Below, piece after piece: positions 25,489-34,005 of a stretch of DNA of 64,000 nucleotides. The notes under the pieces are model-generated. The model was not told the origin of the DNA and did no database searches. It saw only the letters and a list, made by a program, of their open reading frames with translations. The first letter of the stretch is position 1, and each line of letters begins with the position of its first letter. Source of the DNA: Bariatricus massiliensis (GTDB taxonomy: Bacteria; Bacillota; Clostridia; Lachnospirales; Lachnospiraceae); NCBI RefSeq assembly GCF_900086725.1, contig NZ_LT574836.1:788416-852415 (forward strand). Direction: 5' to 3'. A program made the translations under genes and the position numbers.

Positions 25489-26916
25489 TTACTCAAATGC
25501 ATGAGAGATGTCTTCCCCGGGCACATCCATAGGATAGTTTCCCGTAAAACAAGCGTCACAATACTTTAAATCTCCCACCATATCCTTCAGCTTTTCAACC
25601 TTCATATATCCCAGCGAATCGGCTCCAATCATCTCCCGTATCTCTTCCGTTGTATGGGAGTGAGCGATTAGCTGTTCATTCGACGGCACATCTGTGCCAA
25701 AATAACACGGAAATAGAAATGGCGGAGAACTGATTCTCACATGCACTTCCTTGGCACCAGCTTTTTTCAGCATCTTGATAATGTTCGCACAGGTGGTCCC
25801 CCTTACAATGGAATCGTCCACCATGACAATCCGCTTTCCACGAACAACCTCTTCTATAACACTGAGCTTTATCTTCACACTTGATTCACGCTGGCTCTGT
25901 TTCGGCTTTATAAATGTTCTTCCTACATAGCTGTTCTTATGGAAAGCCATTCCATAAGGTATTCCTGAATATTCAGAGTATCCTTTCGCGGCCACAAGAC
26001 CGGAATCGGGCACCCCTACAACTAAGTCCGCCTGAACAGGATAAGATTCTGCGAGTGCTTTCCCGGAAACAATCCGAGAGTGGTAAACATTTACGCCATC
26101 AATCACACTGTCCATACGTGCAAAATATATATATTCAAAAATACATCTGGCCTGTTTTTCCGGCTTTAAAGCCATAGTTGTATCAGATTGAATACCATCT
26201 TTCGTAAATGTAACAATCTCGCCCGGAAGGACATCCCTTATAACCTCTCCGCCTACAGCGGCGATTGCACAACTTTCCGAGGCGAGAAAATAGACATTAT
26301 CCCTCTTGCCGATGCAAAGAGGTTTTAATCCAAAGGGATCCCTCGCCCCAATCATCTTTCTCGGACTGGACACTACCAGAGCGTATGCACCTTTTATCTT
26401 GTGCATAGCATTTTTTACCGCATCCTCCGCCTTGCCGGTCTTGAGCCGTTCTCTGGCTATATGATAAGCAATGACTTCCGAATCGATAGTTGTCTGAAAA
26501 ATCGCTCCCGTATACTCCAATTCTTTTCGCAGCTCAACAGCATTGGTCAAATTCCCATTGTGCGCGATTGCCAGTGTCCCCTTTACATAATTGATAACGA
26601 GGGGCTGCGCATTTTCAGCACGTGAGCCTCCCGCGGTGGAATAACGAACATGGCCGACTCCAAGATTGCCTTTCAAATTAGTCAGGCTTTCCTCATCCAA
26701 CACTTCATTTACAAGACCGAGGTCCTTTTTAAAGAGTACTTTCCGCTTTCCACAAGTGTCTGTAACCGCAATACCGCAGCTTTCCTGGCCACGGTGTTGT
26801 AACGCGAATAAACCATAGTATACGGACGAAGCGACATCGTGTCCGTCTATATCATATGCGCCGAACACTCCGCATTCTTCGCCCAATCCTGTTTCTACTC
26901 TTTCAAGTCTGCTCAT
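25489..26916 (-). CDS. purF: Amidophosphoribosyltransferase (PurF), iron-sulfur type
   Basis: First committed step of purine synthesis: PRPP plus glutamine to phosphoribosylamine. The protein has 475 residues. The N-terminal glutaminase nucleophile is C15 in EECGVFGAYD, so a 14-residue propeptide must be removed as in the Bacillus enzyme. The PRPP-binding motif is IVMVDDSIVRGTT (about 355-367). Cysteines in RCIFEYIYFAR, FPCYFGTD and KYCDACFTGN correspond to the Fe-S-cluster ligands of the Bacillus-type enzyme, making it oxygen-sensitive. It is followed by purB on the same strand. Confidence 0.97.
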   Translation of the reverse strand: MSRLERVETGLGEECGVFGAYDIDGHDVASSVYYGLFALQHRGQESCGIAVTDTCGKRKVLFKKDLGLVNEVLDEESLTNLKGNLGVGHVRYSTAGGSRAENAQPLVINYVKGTLAIAHNGNLTNAVELRKELEYTGAIFQTTIDSEVIAYHIARERLKTGKAEDAVKNAMHKIKGAYALVVSSPRKMIGARDPFGLKPLCIGKRDNVYFLASESCAIAAVGGEVIRDVLPGEIVTFTKDGIQSDTTMALKPEKQARCIFEYIYFARMDSVIDGVNVYHSRIVSGKALAESYPVQADLVVGVPDSGLVAAKGYSEYSGIPYGMAFHKNSYVGRTFIKPKQSQRESSVKIKLSVIEEVVRGKRIVMVDDSIVRGTTCANIIKMLKKAGAKEVHVRISSPPFLFPCYFGTDVPSNEQLIAHSHTTEEIREMIGADSLGYMKVEKLKDMVGDLKYCDACFTGNYPMDVPGEDISHAFE

Positions 26917-26997
26917 TCTCTTATGCCTTTCCTTCGTAAGTTGTCGTGTTTACTACATAGAGAGTATAATATAACAAAATCAGAAAATCAATATCAA

Positions 26998-27759
26998 TCA
27001 ACGGCGCCTATACTCTTTTTTCCATTCTTCCAGCAGTTCCCTAGACGAGTCAATGGAAATGTTGTCTCTGGTCTCCGCAATCTTCGCTGCCAGTTTATTA
27101 TCTACATCAAGAAGCACATCATTTTCCGTTATCATCTTCTGGTACTCGTCTACCGGAAGATAGCGGTAACAAGCGTAGAGATACCCTTCCAACATTCTTG
27201 AATCCTCACATATTCTGTATGCTTTCTCATACATTCTTGCCGATTCTTCATAGAGAAATGCCCTCCCGTACGCTCCCGCAAGGCAGGCGTAGACCCGTCC
27301 ATAGAATCTGGAATCCACCGATTCGTCCCGCTCACCGTTCACTATGGACATATACACAAGGATAGCTGATTCCAGCTCCCCGCTTTCCATCAGCGAATCG
27401 GCTTTGAATTTTTGCCGCTCCACTTCCTTCTGGTTTTTCAATTTTTCAAGCACATTTTGAATATGTGCCAGTTCTCCCTGTGTGTAAATACCGGAAGCGT
27501 TCAATATATGAAGGACGAACTGCTCTACAGAGCCGTGATTTTTCAAAAGTTCCAGCAACAGCTCTGAAAGTTCCTTAAGCTCCAGTTCATCTTCTATCCA
27601 TTTGCAGAGCTGTTCGTTGATGATTGTATAATCGATTAGATAAAGATTATTACAAAGATAGTAGCACAGCTCTTCTATTGTATATACCCGCCGATGAATT
27701 CTGGAAATTTCATATGGATGTTTGGCCTTTTTTTTATGACAAAGAATTAAACTGCCCAT
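26998..27759 (-). CDS. TPR-like helical protein of a DUF5716/5717-type operon
   Basis: A 253-residue soluble helical protein I do not recognise with certainty. The N-terminal part (about residues 1-80) begins MGSLILCHKKKAKHPYEIS and is helical; the second half (about 110-200) has TPR-like pairs such as ESGELESAILVYMSIV and YACLAGAYGRAFLYEESARM. The start has AGGAGG five bases upstream, and the gene overlaps the preceding one by 26 nt, so it is translationally coupled. It is the last member of a three-gene operon with an actin/Hsp70-like protein and a ~1,095-residue partner. A role as an adaptor or scaffold is inference. Confidence 0.6.
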   Translation of the reverse strand: MGSLILCHKKKAKHPYEISRIHRRVYTIEELCYYLCNNLYLIDYTIINEQLCKWIEDELELKELSELLLELLKNHGSVEQFVLHILNASGIYTQGELAHIQNVLEKLKNQKEVERQKFKADSLMESGELESAILVYMSIVNGERDESVDSRFYGRVYACLAGAYGRAFLYEESARMYEKAYRICEDSRMLEGYLYACYRYLPVDEYQKMITENDVLLDVDNKLAAKIAETRDNISIDSSRELLEEWKKEYRRR

Positions 27760-29017
27760 TACTTCCTCCTAATTCAATCACTTTTTCTACTGAAAAACCA
27801 CTAGGCGGAAAAAACTCTCCAAATCCAATATCCTCAAATATAATATGACATGTGCGTTCATCCGAGAACCTTGTTTGGATTTTCAACCTTAATGCGTAAT
27901 TCTTTCTGTGGGGCAGACCATCAAAAGATACCGTCACGGCCTTCAGTTCGCCTGTCACTAAAGATTCAATGTGCAGCTCGATATCCTCGGTGTCCTCCAT
28001 CAAGACCTCACACTGTCTGTCTGCCTCATACCAGTGAGAACCCCACGCCACCAGCGGATACCAGCCTTCCTCACCGCCTGATCTGAGCTTTAGGCAAATC
28101 TGTTCCGTCATCTTTGTCTCATCAAGATAAATAGGTTCATCTTCCTTTTCTTCAATACGGCGGTACGCAGTGTAACATGCCCCTTTACTATAAAGATTAT
28201 TTCCCATAAAAGCGCGCCTGCCATTGCATAAGACTCTCAATGAATTCGGATACCAGTTATTTTCAAATCCTTCACCGGTCAAAAAGACAGAGGAGACGAG
28301 CTTTTTGTCAAACACGCTCTGTATAAAGCATTTAAAATGTTCATCCGCAGCCTTTGCCTTATCAACATTCAGCACCGGATAGACCGATTCCAGTTCCTCC
28401 ATCTGTGCTTCTGCTACTTTATCCACTGTGACAAAAGTCTCCTTCGATTTTCTGTAACCCGTCTTCAGTTCCCTCAGCATATATGCGCGGATCACATCCT
28501 GATCACAGTAAAATAGGGCGGATTCATACTGCCACAGTTCCTTCGGCTGATTGAACATATAATGGCAGAAGCTTTCCTTATAGTCCTGTATATAGATAAA
28601 TTCTTTGGATATACCTAATCTCTGCCCAATACCTTTGAGAAGATAACGTATGTCTTCACTCATATCCGGCACAGTAAACGTAATGCTTTCAATATCGGTA
28701 AAAGTGAGCAAAGTCTGTTTCACGAACTCGGCCAAGAGCCAGACTGCCTCAAACTCATGTCCTTCAATCTGAAGCCGCTCCTTTTTTAGTGCACTTTCCC
28801 AAATATCACTGACTGTCACGCTCCCACGCACAGTAGACATACGGCTGGCATTCTTTCCATAGGTCCAAATGTCTTTATAGTATGTCATGACCAGTGGAAT
28901 CTGATAATTATCTACACTCATTTCCAATGTTTCAGGTTCCATAGTCTCTTCACTGTAATAACTAATCTGGCACACTTTTGCATTGATGTCATATCCTATG
29001 ATACTTCCATGTGACAT
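27734..29017 (-). CDS. Actin/Hsp70-fold-like protein (DUF5716-like, Lachnospiraceae)
   Basis: A 427-residue soluble protein. The beginning SIIGYDINAKVCQISYY resembles the phosphate-1 strand pair of the actin/Hsp70 superfamily, and VSSVFLTGEGFENNWYPNSL with NNLYSKGACYTAY near residues 250-300 resembles the adenosine motif and following helix (GGxFxN...NLfxkGA). A C-terminal beta-rich part (about 320-427) recalls the substrate-binding beta domain of Hsp70. From memory the family is annotated DUF5716-like in Lachnospiraceae; I could not check. It follows the 1,095-residue gene by 16 nt and overlaps the TPR-like gene. The nucleotide-binding proposal rests on pattern reading. Confidence 0.6.
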   Translation of the reverse strand: MSHGSIIGYDINAKVCQISYYSEETMEPETLEMSVDNYQIPLVMTYYKDIWTYGKNASRMSTVRGSVTVSDIWESALKKERLQIEGHEFEAVWLLAEFVKQTLLTFTDIESITFTVPDMSEDIRYLLKGIGQRLGISKEFIYIQDYKESFCHYMFNQPKELWQYESALFYCDQDVIRAYMLRELKTGYRKSKETFVTVDKVAEAQMEELESVYPVLNVDKAKAADEHFKCFIQSVFDKKLVSSVFLTGEGFENNWYPNSLRVLCNGRRAFMGNNLYSKGACYTAYRRIEEKEDEPIYLDETKMTEQICLKLRSGGEEGWYPLVAWGSHWYEADRQCEVLMEDTEDIELHIESLVTGELKAVTVSFDGLPHRKNYALRLKIQTRFSDERTCHIIFEDIGFGEFFPPSGFSVEKVIELGGSNGQFNSLS

Positions 29018-29032
29018 GAAGTATTTCCTCCT

Positions 29033-32000
29033 TTAATAAGCAACAAAGATTTTTTCTGCGAGCTCATTCTCCACTGCATACTCTGTCATTGCTATAGACA
29101 AAGCGCCTTCCTTTAAGTTCACCATATCATTGAGCTTCCCGTATCTGCCAATAGGCTTCACCTGTTTTGGCTCATATACTCTTTTCTCCGTCATCGTCAC
29201 TTCGCCGCCGTTCGTCTCTGTAAAATAGTATCGAAGTATCTCATCTCCAAAAAGTATGAACGTTTTGATATAAGTATCTTCATAAGCCGGCATGAGAACC
29301 TCCTGCTGATAATTCATGCTGTCGTTTCCACCCTTCCTGATTTGATAAGAGATGGATACCTTGCTGCCGGGTTTGGCATGATACTCAATCATCGTTTTAT
29401 CATACAATTGAACCTCTCTGAGCCAGTTTTCTGGATATGCGAGATAGAAGGAGAAGAACAATTGCTTTTCACACATCTCCCGCAGAAATTCTCTCAGCAT
29501 TGGCTCCAGCGCCTGATGGGGTTCTCTGTAAGAATAATACTTTAGCAAAGCTATCTTGCATATATCGGGCAGATCCTCATCCTTGCGGTATTCATTGGCA
29601 ATAATAGAAAATACACAGCCCTTCACCTGACGGCTGCTGACTACATACTCACGGGAAACATAAGCAAGGTAAGCCTGCTTCAGTCTGAAATAAGTCCTAC
29701 CCTCATAATAATCCTCAAAAATTTCCTCTTCCCCGAACATCATTTCCGAAAAAAGCATTTGAGTAATGATGCGCTCCGAGAGTTTGTACGTAGTGACATC
29801 ATAGTCTCTGGCCACATGCCAAAGTTTTTTCATATCGGCAGTTGCCCCGCAGAAATATTCCGCGAGATAAGTTAACGTCACTTTGTCATACTGTCCCCGA
29901 AGAAACAATTCGAAGCAGATATAGCTTAGGAATTCCTCCTCTTCATATCCCTCTTCCCGAATCTTCATACTACACAGCTTAAAGACGTCAGCCTCCTCAA
30001 ATGCATCTATTCCATATTCCCGTACGCTTTTCCAATTCAGCTCCTCCAACTCACGCTTCCGCTCCTCTTCGTCGCTTTCTTCTTTATATTTACGGCATAT
30101 CTCCATATACCTGCTCTCATAAAAAAGCCGCATTGTCTCATACGGGATGGAATCCATATAATGCCTTCCATCTCTGGACTCCCATACGATTCTGGAATCC
30201 TTACTGTACAGATAGACAATCGTATGCTCCGGATTGTAAGGTACACGCTGGCGTATCGCCCCGTCCGGCTCAATGACCATAACAAAAGACATGTCAGGCA
30301 TGGAAGTCTTCACTTCGTATGCATGGCAGATATCATACATCGCTCTCACACGCTCCGGCGTCATATCCCTCTCTGTGCAGCAACGCTTATATATAATGCG
30401 AAGGGCCTCATTGATACGCCTAAATTCAAGCTGCTCCCAGGCAAACCGTTCCATCTGTTCACGATAAGCCGCATAAAGCTCGCCGGCCTCGTTTTGATAT
30501 GTAATCATATTTGCGTAGAGTATGGCAGCCTTCCGGTAATTCAATGTATTGCCGTGCATAAAATATAGGTATACAGATTTAGGAAAGTCTTTCTTCAAGT
30601 GCCTCTCATCCAGCGTCATCATATAATACTCATAAAGCTGCGCAATCTTCAAATCTTCCTCCACAGCTTTCTCATACCAGACAAAACATTCTTGAGTCGT
30701 CTGATTTCCTCTGATAAGCTGCGTGCAAATAGCCGTCAGAATCATGGTATCCGGATACATTCGATAACATGCGCACAAAACTTTGTATAAGTTCCTGTCA
30801 TAATTCCTCTGCTGAGTTGCCAGATTAGCCATATAGAGAGCAATCTCCTTTGTGATAAGACGGTATTTCACGGCAAAATTCAATATCTGTATCTCAAAAG
30901 AAGTCAGCTTCTTTAAAGACGTGGGATGCTCAAGGAAACATCGGTATGCCTGCCAGTAAAGAGCGATTTGGTTCGCCCCGTTATAATAGTGACGCTCGAG
31001 CACATGAAGGCGTTTGCTGTAGTTCCTATATTCGGGATCAAGATCCACAAGCATGCAGACAAGCTGCCAGGAACGGGGACGCTTCATATACGCCTTGTTC
31101 AGCTCTTCCACGACCCGGTTTACATGGCTTCCTGTCTTTCTCACCCGTGCAGTCAAATATAAATAATACGCGGAAACAACGGGATCTTTACCAATTGCAA
31201 ATTTATTATAATTGTAACCTTCCAGAATCTCATTGGCCTTGTCTTTTTCGTCACATAACAAATGCAGCTGCGCATCCAGCAGTGGAAACACATCCGCATC
31301 CGTCGTATATATATCCAGATTACGCAGTTGGCTGCGTGCCTCGTCGGCCCAGTCTTTCACGGAATTACGTCCACCCATAGCGGCGAGAAATCCTTTGATG
31401 ACAGAAGCAATCATTAAATCGGCTTCTCTTCTGGCCTGCACATGATTCTTGTGATCCGCCGCCATGACTTCATAGGTCAAAGACTCATACGGAGTCTCAA
31501 AGACAATCTTCCCATAATTATTGCCGGCATGAATCTTATCTGGGTGGATGATATAACTAAAATCAAACAAGTTTCCCACGAAATCATCCGTCGAAAAATT
31601 GTCTCTTGCAATTTGAATAAAACTCCCGTCTACGTGTACTTTCACCGGCATGAATCCCCACGTATTCTTTGTGAAATGTATAATCTCCTTCGTCGCCTCC
31701 TTCAGGTTGCGGAAGGTCCGGTGCGTTCTTCCCATAGTAAGGAATATACATTCTTTTAATTTGACAGCCACCAAAAATTCTTCCATGGCCTGCTCGCCCA
31801 GCGACCATTTTCTCATATTATCGTAAAGTACCCTGATTCTTGGTTCTTCATATTTAATAACTTCATAAAAATCACGGGAACGGAACAAGCGCTGTGCCTC
31901 CGTAAAATCCTGAAGCGCAAGTTTTTTAAAATCACGTGCATTCTGCACCTTTCCGTGGGATGTCATAACATAAGGGCGCTCAATGATTGCCGTAAACGCC

Positions 32001-32317
32001 ACCTCATACTCGCCCCCATTGCAGACGATGGCAAATTTCCCCTGTTCTACATGTCCCGGCTTTAATCCGGTTCCGTCATATGAATACGCAATCTCTACCG
32101 GATTCCCCTCAAATCCCTGCTCTGGGAGGTGCACACGAAAAGAAGAAGAATATACAAGACCCCTGACATTTCCTTCTCTCCGGTTTTTCAAAATAAAACT
32201 TCCACGGTATACTTCGCCTTCACCGATTGTGAGCACCAGATGCGTCTCTGGAAATACGATGTCGGGACGTACCATGCGGAAGTCGCCTTTGGAAAATTTT
32301 TTAATTTTATTCTTCAA
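29033..32317 (-). CDS. Large DUF5717-like protein with N-terminal beta domain and helical repeats
   Basis: About 1,094 residues, no signal peptide and no membrane segment. An N-terminal beta-sandwich-like region (about residues 15-110: VFPETHLVLTIGEGEVYRGS, RGLVYSSSFRVHLPEQGF) is followed by some 800 residues of helical, TPR/HEAT-like repeats and a C-terminal beta domain (about 970-1090). I recall such proteins as DUF5717 family in Lachnospiraceae; function unknown. The longest ORF opens at a GTG (32329), but the TTG at 32317 has AGGTGG seven bases upstream and is my choice. First gene of the three-gene operon, with a divergent PLP-enzyme gene upstream. Confidence 0.65.
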   Translation of the reverse strand: MKNKIKKFSKGDFRMVRPDIVFPETHLVLTIGEGEVYRGSFILKNRREGNVRGLVYSSSFRVHLPEQGFEGNPVEIAYSYDGTGLKPGHVEQGKFAIVCNGGEYEVAFTAIIERPYVMTSHGKVQNARDFKKLALQDFTEAQRLFRSRDFYEVIKYEEPRIRVLYDNMRKWSLGEQAMEEFLVAVKLKECIFLTMGRTHRTFRNLKEATKEIIHFTKNTWGFMPVKVHVDGSFIQIARDNFSTDDFVGNLFDFSYIIHPDKIHAGNNYGKIVFETPYESLTYEVMAADHKNHVQARREADLMIASVIKGFLAAMGGRNSVKDWADEARSQLRNLDIYTTDADVFPLLDAQLHLLCDEKDKANEILEGYNYNKFAIGKDPVVSAYYLYLTARVRKTGSHVNRVVEELNKAYMKRPRSWQLVCMLVDLDPEYRNYSKRLHVLERHYYNGANQIALYWQAYRCFLEHPTSLKKLTSFEIQILNFAVKYRLITKEIALYMANLATQQRNYDRNLYKVLCACYRMYPDTMILTAICTQLIRGNQTTQECFVWYEKAVEEDLKIAQLYEYYMMTLDERHLKKDFPKSVYLYFMHGNTLNYRKAAILYANMITYQNEAGELYAAYREQMERFAWEQLEFRRINEALRIIYKRCCTERDMTPERVRAMYDICHAYEVKTSMPDMSFVMVIEPDGAIRQRVPYNPEHTIVYLYSKDSRIVWESRDGRHYMDSIPYETMRLFYESRYMEICRKYKEESDEEERKRELEELNWKSVREYGIDAFEEADVFKLCSMKIREEGYEEEEFLSYICFELFLRGQYDKVTLTYLAEYFCGATADMKKLWHVARDYDVTTYKLSERIITQMLFSEMMFGEEEIFEDYYEGRTYFRLKQAYLAYVSREYVVSSRQVKGCVFSIIANEYRKDEDLPDICKIALLKYYSYREPHQALEPMLREFLREMCEKQLFFSFYLAYPENWLREVQLYDKTMIEYHAKPGSKVSISYQIRKGGNDSMNYQQEVLMPAYEDTYIKTFILFGDEILRYYFTETNGGEVTMTEKRVYEPKQVKPIGRYGKLNDMVNLKEGALSIAMTEYAVENELAEKIFVAY

Positions 32318-32341
32318 AGTTTCGCCCACCTACTTCTTGCA

Positions 32342-32369
32342 TTGCATTTTTTCAAAAAAACATTATAAT
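32342..32369 (+). promoter_or_regulatory. Sigma-A promoter of the CobD/HisC-like gene
   Basis: TTGCAT (32342-32347) and TATAAT (32364-32369) are 16 bases apart on the plus strand, about 103 bases before the ATG. Confidence 0.7.
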
Positions 32370-32371
32370 GA

Positions 32372-32380
32372 ATTATAGCA
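32372..32380 (-). promoter_or_regulatory. Extended -10 promoter of the DUF5717-like operon
   Basis: TGCTATAAT on the minus strand (32372-32380), about 55 bases before the TTG start and back-to-back with the rightward promoter; a TTGACT lies only 12 bases upstream, too close to serve as normal -35. Confidence 0.55.
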
Positions 32381-32472
32381 TTATTCCAAAGTCAAGGCAA
32401 TGCTGTATAAGACGAAATATCGGAAAAACTGTAAAAATATCTGGAAAAATATCATATTATGGAGTGAGAATC

Positions 32473-33582
32473 ATGAAAACAAAACCAAAGTTTCACGGCA
32501 GTGACTTAGAAGCTGTCGAAGCCTATTACCACATTCCCAAAGAAGAAATTGTCTGCTTCAGCGCAAATGTAAACCCTCTCGGCCTGTCGGAAAATGTAAA
32601 AAAAGAGCTGGCTGCCCATTTGGATATTCTCAGCACTTACCCTGACCGGGAATACACAAGTCTCCGGAAGGCTATCGCCGGCTACTGTCAGGTAGATCCA
32701 GCCCATATCGTGGTGGGCAACGGTTCTACAGAATTAATCTCTCTGCTTATCCAGACAAGGAAAGCCCGCAAAGCTTTGATCGTAGGCCCTACCTATTCTG
32801 AATATGAGCGTGAACTGTCACTTGTGGGCGGTACATTGACTTATTATCATCTGCGGGAAGAAGATTTATTCCGGATGGACATCACAGATTTTATCAGTGT
32901 CCTCTCCGACGGTTATGACCTTGTTATACTGTGCAATCCGAATAACCCCACCTCCTCTGCGCTGACCACGGAAGAAATCAGCCAGATTCTTGACGCATGT
33001 AAAAAAACAGGATGTTTTATGATGATCGACGAAACATACGCTGAGTTCGCTCCGGATATCCAAGCTGTGACTGCCATGAGCCTGACCGGAATCTATGATA
33101 ACCTCATGGTACTGCGGGGCGTCTCCAAATTCTTCGCAGCGCCCGGGCTGCGCCTCGGCTATGGAGTAACCAGCAGCGCCCAATTTCTCAGCAGTCTTAA
33201 GCTTCTGCAAAATCCATGGAGCCTCAACAGCCTTGGCGCTTTTGCCGGGGAACGAATGCTGAAAGATACCGATTACATCCAGCGCACGCGAAACCTCATC
33301 CAGACTGAGCGCACACGGCTCGTCAAGGAACTGTCAGACTTTGAAGGAATAAAAGTATATCCAGCTTATGCCAATTTTGTTTTAATCCGGATTCTAAAGC
33401 CCGGACTCAACTCCTCGCAAGTATTCGATTACCTGATTGAAAAACGTATGATGATTCGAGACTGTTCCTCTTTCCAATGTCTCGATGGCGAATATATCCG
33501 CTTCTGTATCATGCTTCCCGATGATAACACGCGCCTGTTGAACGCATTAGGCGAATTATTAAAAAGACATAGGGCAGTATAA
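32473..33582 (+). CDS. PLP-dependent aminotransferase, CobD/HisC-like
   Basis: A 369-residue fold-type I PLP enzyme resembling histidinol-phosphate aminotransferase and threonine-phosphate decarboxylase (CobD). Key parts: NVNPLGLSENV near the N-terminus, VGNGSTELI (PLP phosphate), LCNPNNPTSS, MIDETYAEF with the Asp that holds the pyridine nitrogen, and the lysine in VSKFFAAPGLRLGYG. The opening FHGSDLEAVEAYYHIP resembles CobD-type proteins, but no cobalamin or histidine gene is adjacent, so the substrate stays open. The longest ORF starts at 32368, but the ATG at 32473 with GGAG eight bases upstream is much better. It is rightward, divergent from the DUF5717-like operon. Confidence 0.85.
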   Translation: MKTKPKFHGSDLEAVEAYYHIPKEEIVCFSANVNPLGLSENVKKELAAHLDILSTYPDREYTSLRKAIAGYCQVDPAHIVVGNGSTELISLLIQTRKARKALIVGPTYSEYERELSLVGGTLTYYHLREEDLFRMDITDFISVLSDGYDLVILCNPNNPTSSALTTEEISQILDACKKTGCFMMIDETYAEFAPDIQAVTAMSLTGIYDNLMVLRGVSKFFAAPGLRLGYGVTSSAQFLSSLKLLQNPWSLNSLGAFAGERMLKDTDYIQRTRNLIQTERTRLVKELSDFEGIKVYPAYANFVLIRILKPGLNSSQVFDYLIEKRMMIRDCSSFQCLDGEYIRFCIMLPDDNTRLLNALGELLKRHRAV

Positions 33583-33597
33583 ATCTGCCCTATGTCC
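33562..33597 (-). terminator. Terminator between the PLP enzyme and cupin genes
   Basis: Perfect stem GACATAGGGCAG / CTGCCCTATGTC with a 7-base loop. On the minus strand it is followed by TTTTT, so it overlaps the last codons of the plus-strand gene while terminating the leftward cupin transcript; it may also stop the rightward gene. Confidence 0.8.
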
Positions 33598-33598
33598 A

Positions 33599-33943
33599 CT
33601 ACTCTGCCAGAATCAAAGCGATAAACACAATATCCTGCTCACCGGTATTCTTGATTCCATGTCCGCCACCTGATTTACAGAAGGTCACATCGCCTGCGGC
33701 TACCGGATATTCTTCTCCATTGTCATGATAGATACCCGCCCCTTTTATCAAATAGTAAGTCTCAGTCTCTCCGTGATGCTCATGATAGCCAATCTCACAT
33801 CCGGGATGGAGGGTCACCTCACTGAACATTTTACAGTGAGCCCCCAGCTGTTCCTCTTTGATAATCGGTTGTTTTAAGATATATCCCGCACCGCCGGCTA
33901 CGTGTTCAGCTTTTATAATCTCTCTGTCTTGTGGTCTAGTCAT
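33599..33943 (-). CDS. Small cupin-domain protein
   Basis: A 114-residue single cupin barrel. Metal-site motif 1 is HPGCEIGYHEHHGETETYYLIKG (H, H, E ligands about residues 56-64), motif 2 is FCKSGGGHGIKNTGEQD with a His. Such proteins bind a metal and sugars, phenolics or acids; specific function cannot be set. The start ATG at 33943 follows AAAGGAGG. It is a monocistronic leftward gene between the PLP enzyme and the BceAB transporter. Confidence 0.9.
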   Translation of the reverse strand: MTRPQDREIIKAEHVAGGAGYILKQPIIKEEQLGAHCKMFSEVTLHPGCEIGYHEHHGETETYYLIKGAGIYHDNGEEYPVAAGDVTFCKSGGGHGIKNTGEQDIVFIALILAE

Positions 33944-34005
33944 TTTGAATGTCCTCCTTTTTAATTAAGTCCATTCTACTACCACAGACTAGGAAAAACA
34001 ATGCC

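Noticed and set aside
27734..29017. JetA/Wadjet defence component (DUF5716 label is also linked with JetA)
   Set aside because: No MukB/MukE/MukF-like or topoisomerase-like JetBCD partners are present; the neighbours are a repeat protein and a TPR-like protein instead.
33562..33597. Perfect inverted repeat as a possible recombination site
   Set aside because: Position at the gene ends and the T run on the minus strand fit a plain intrinsic terminator.
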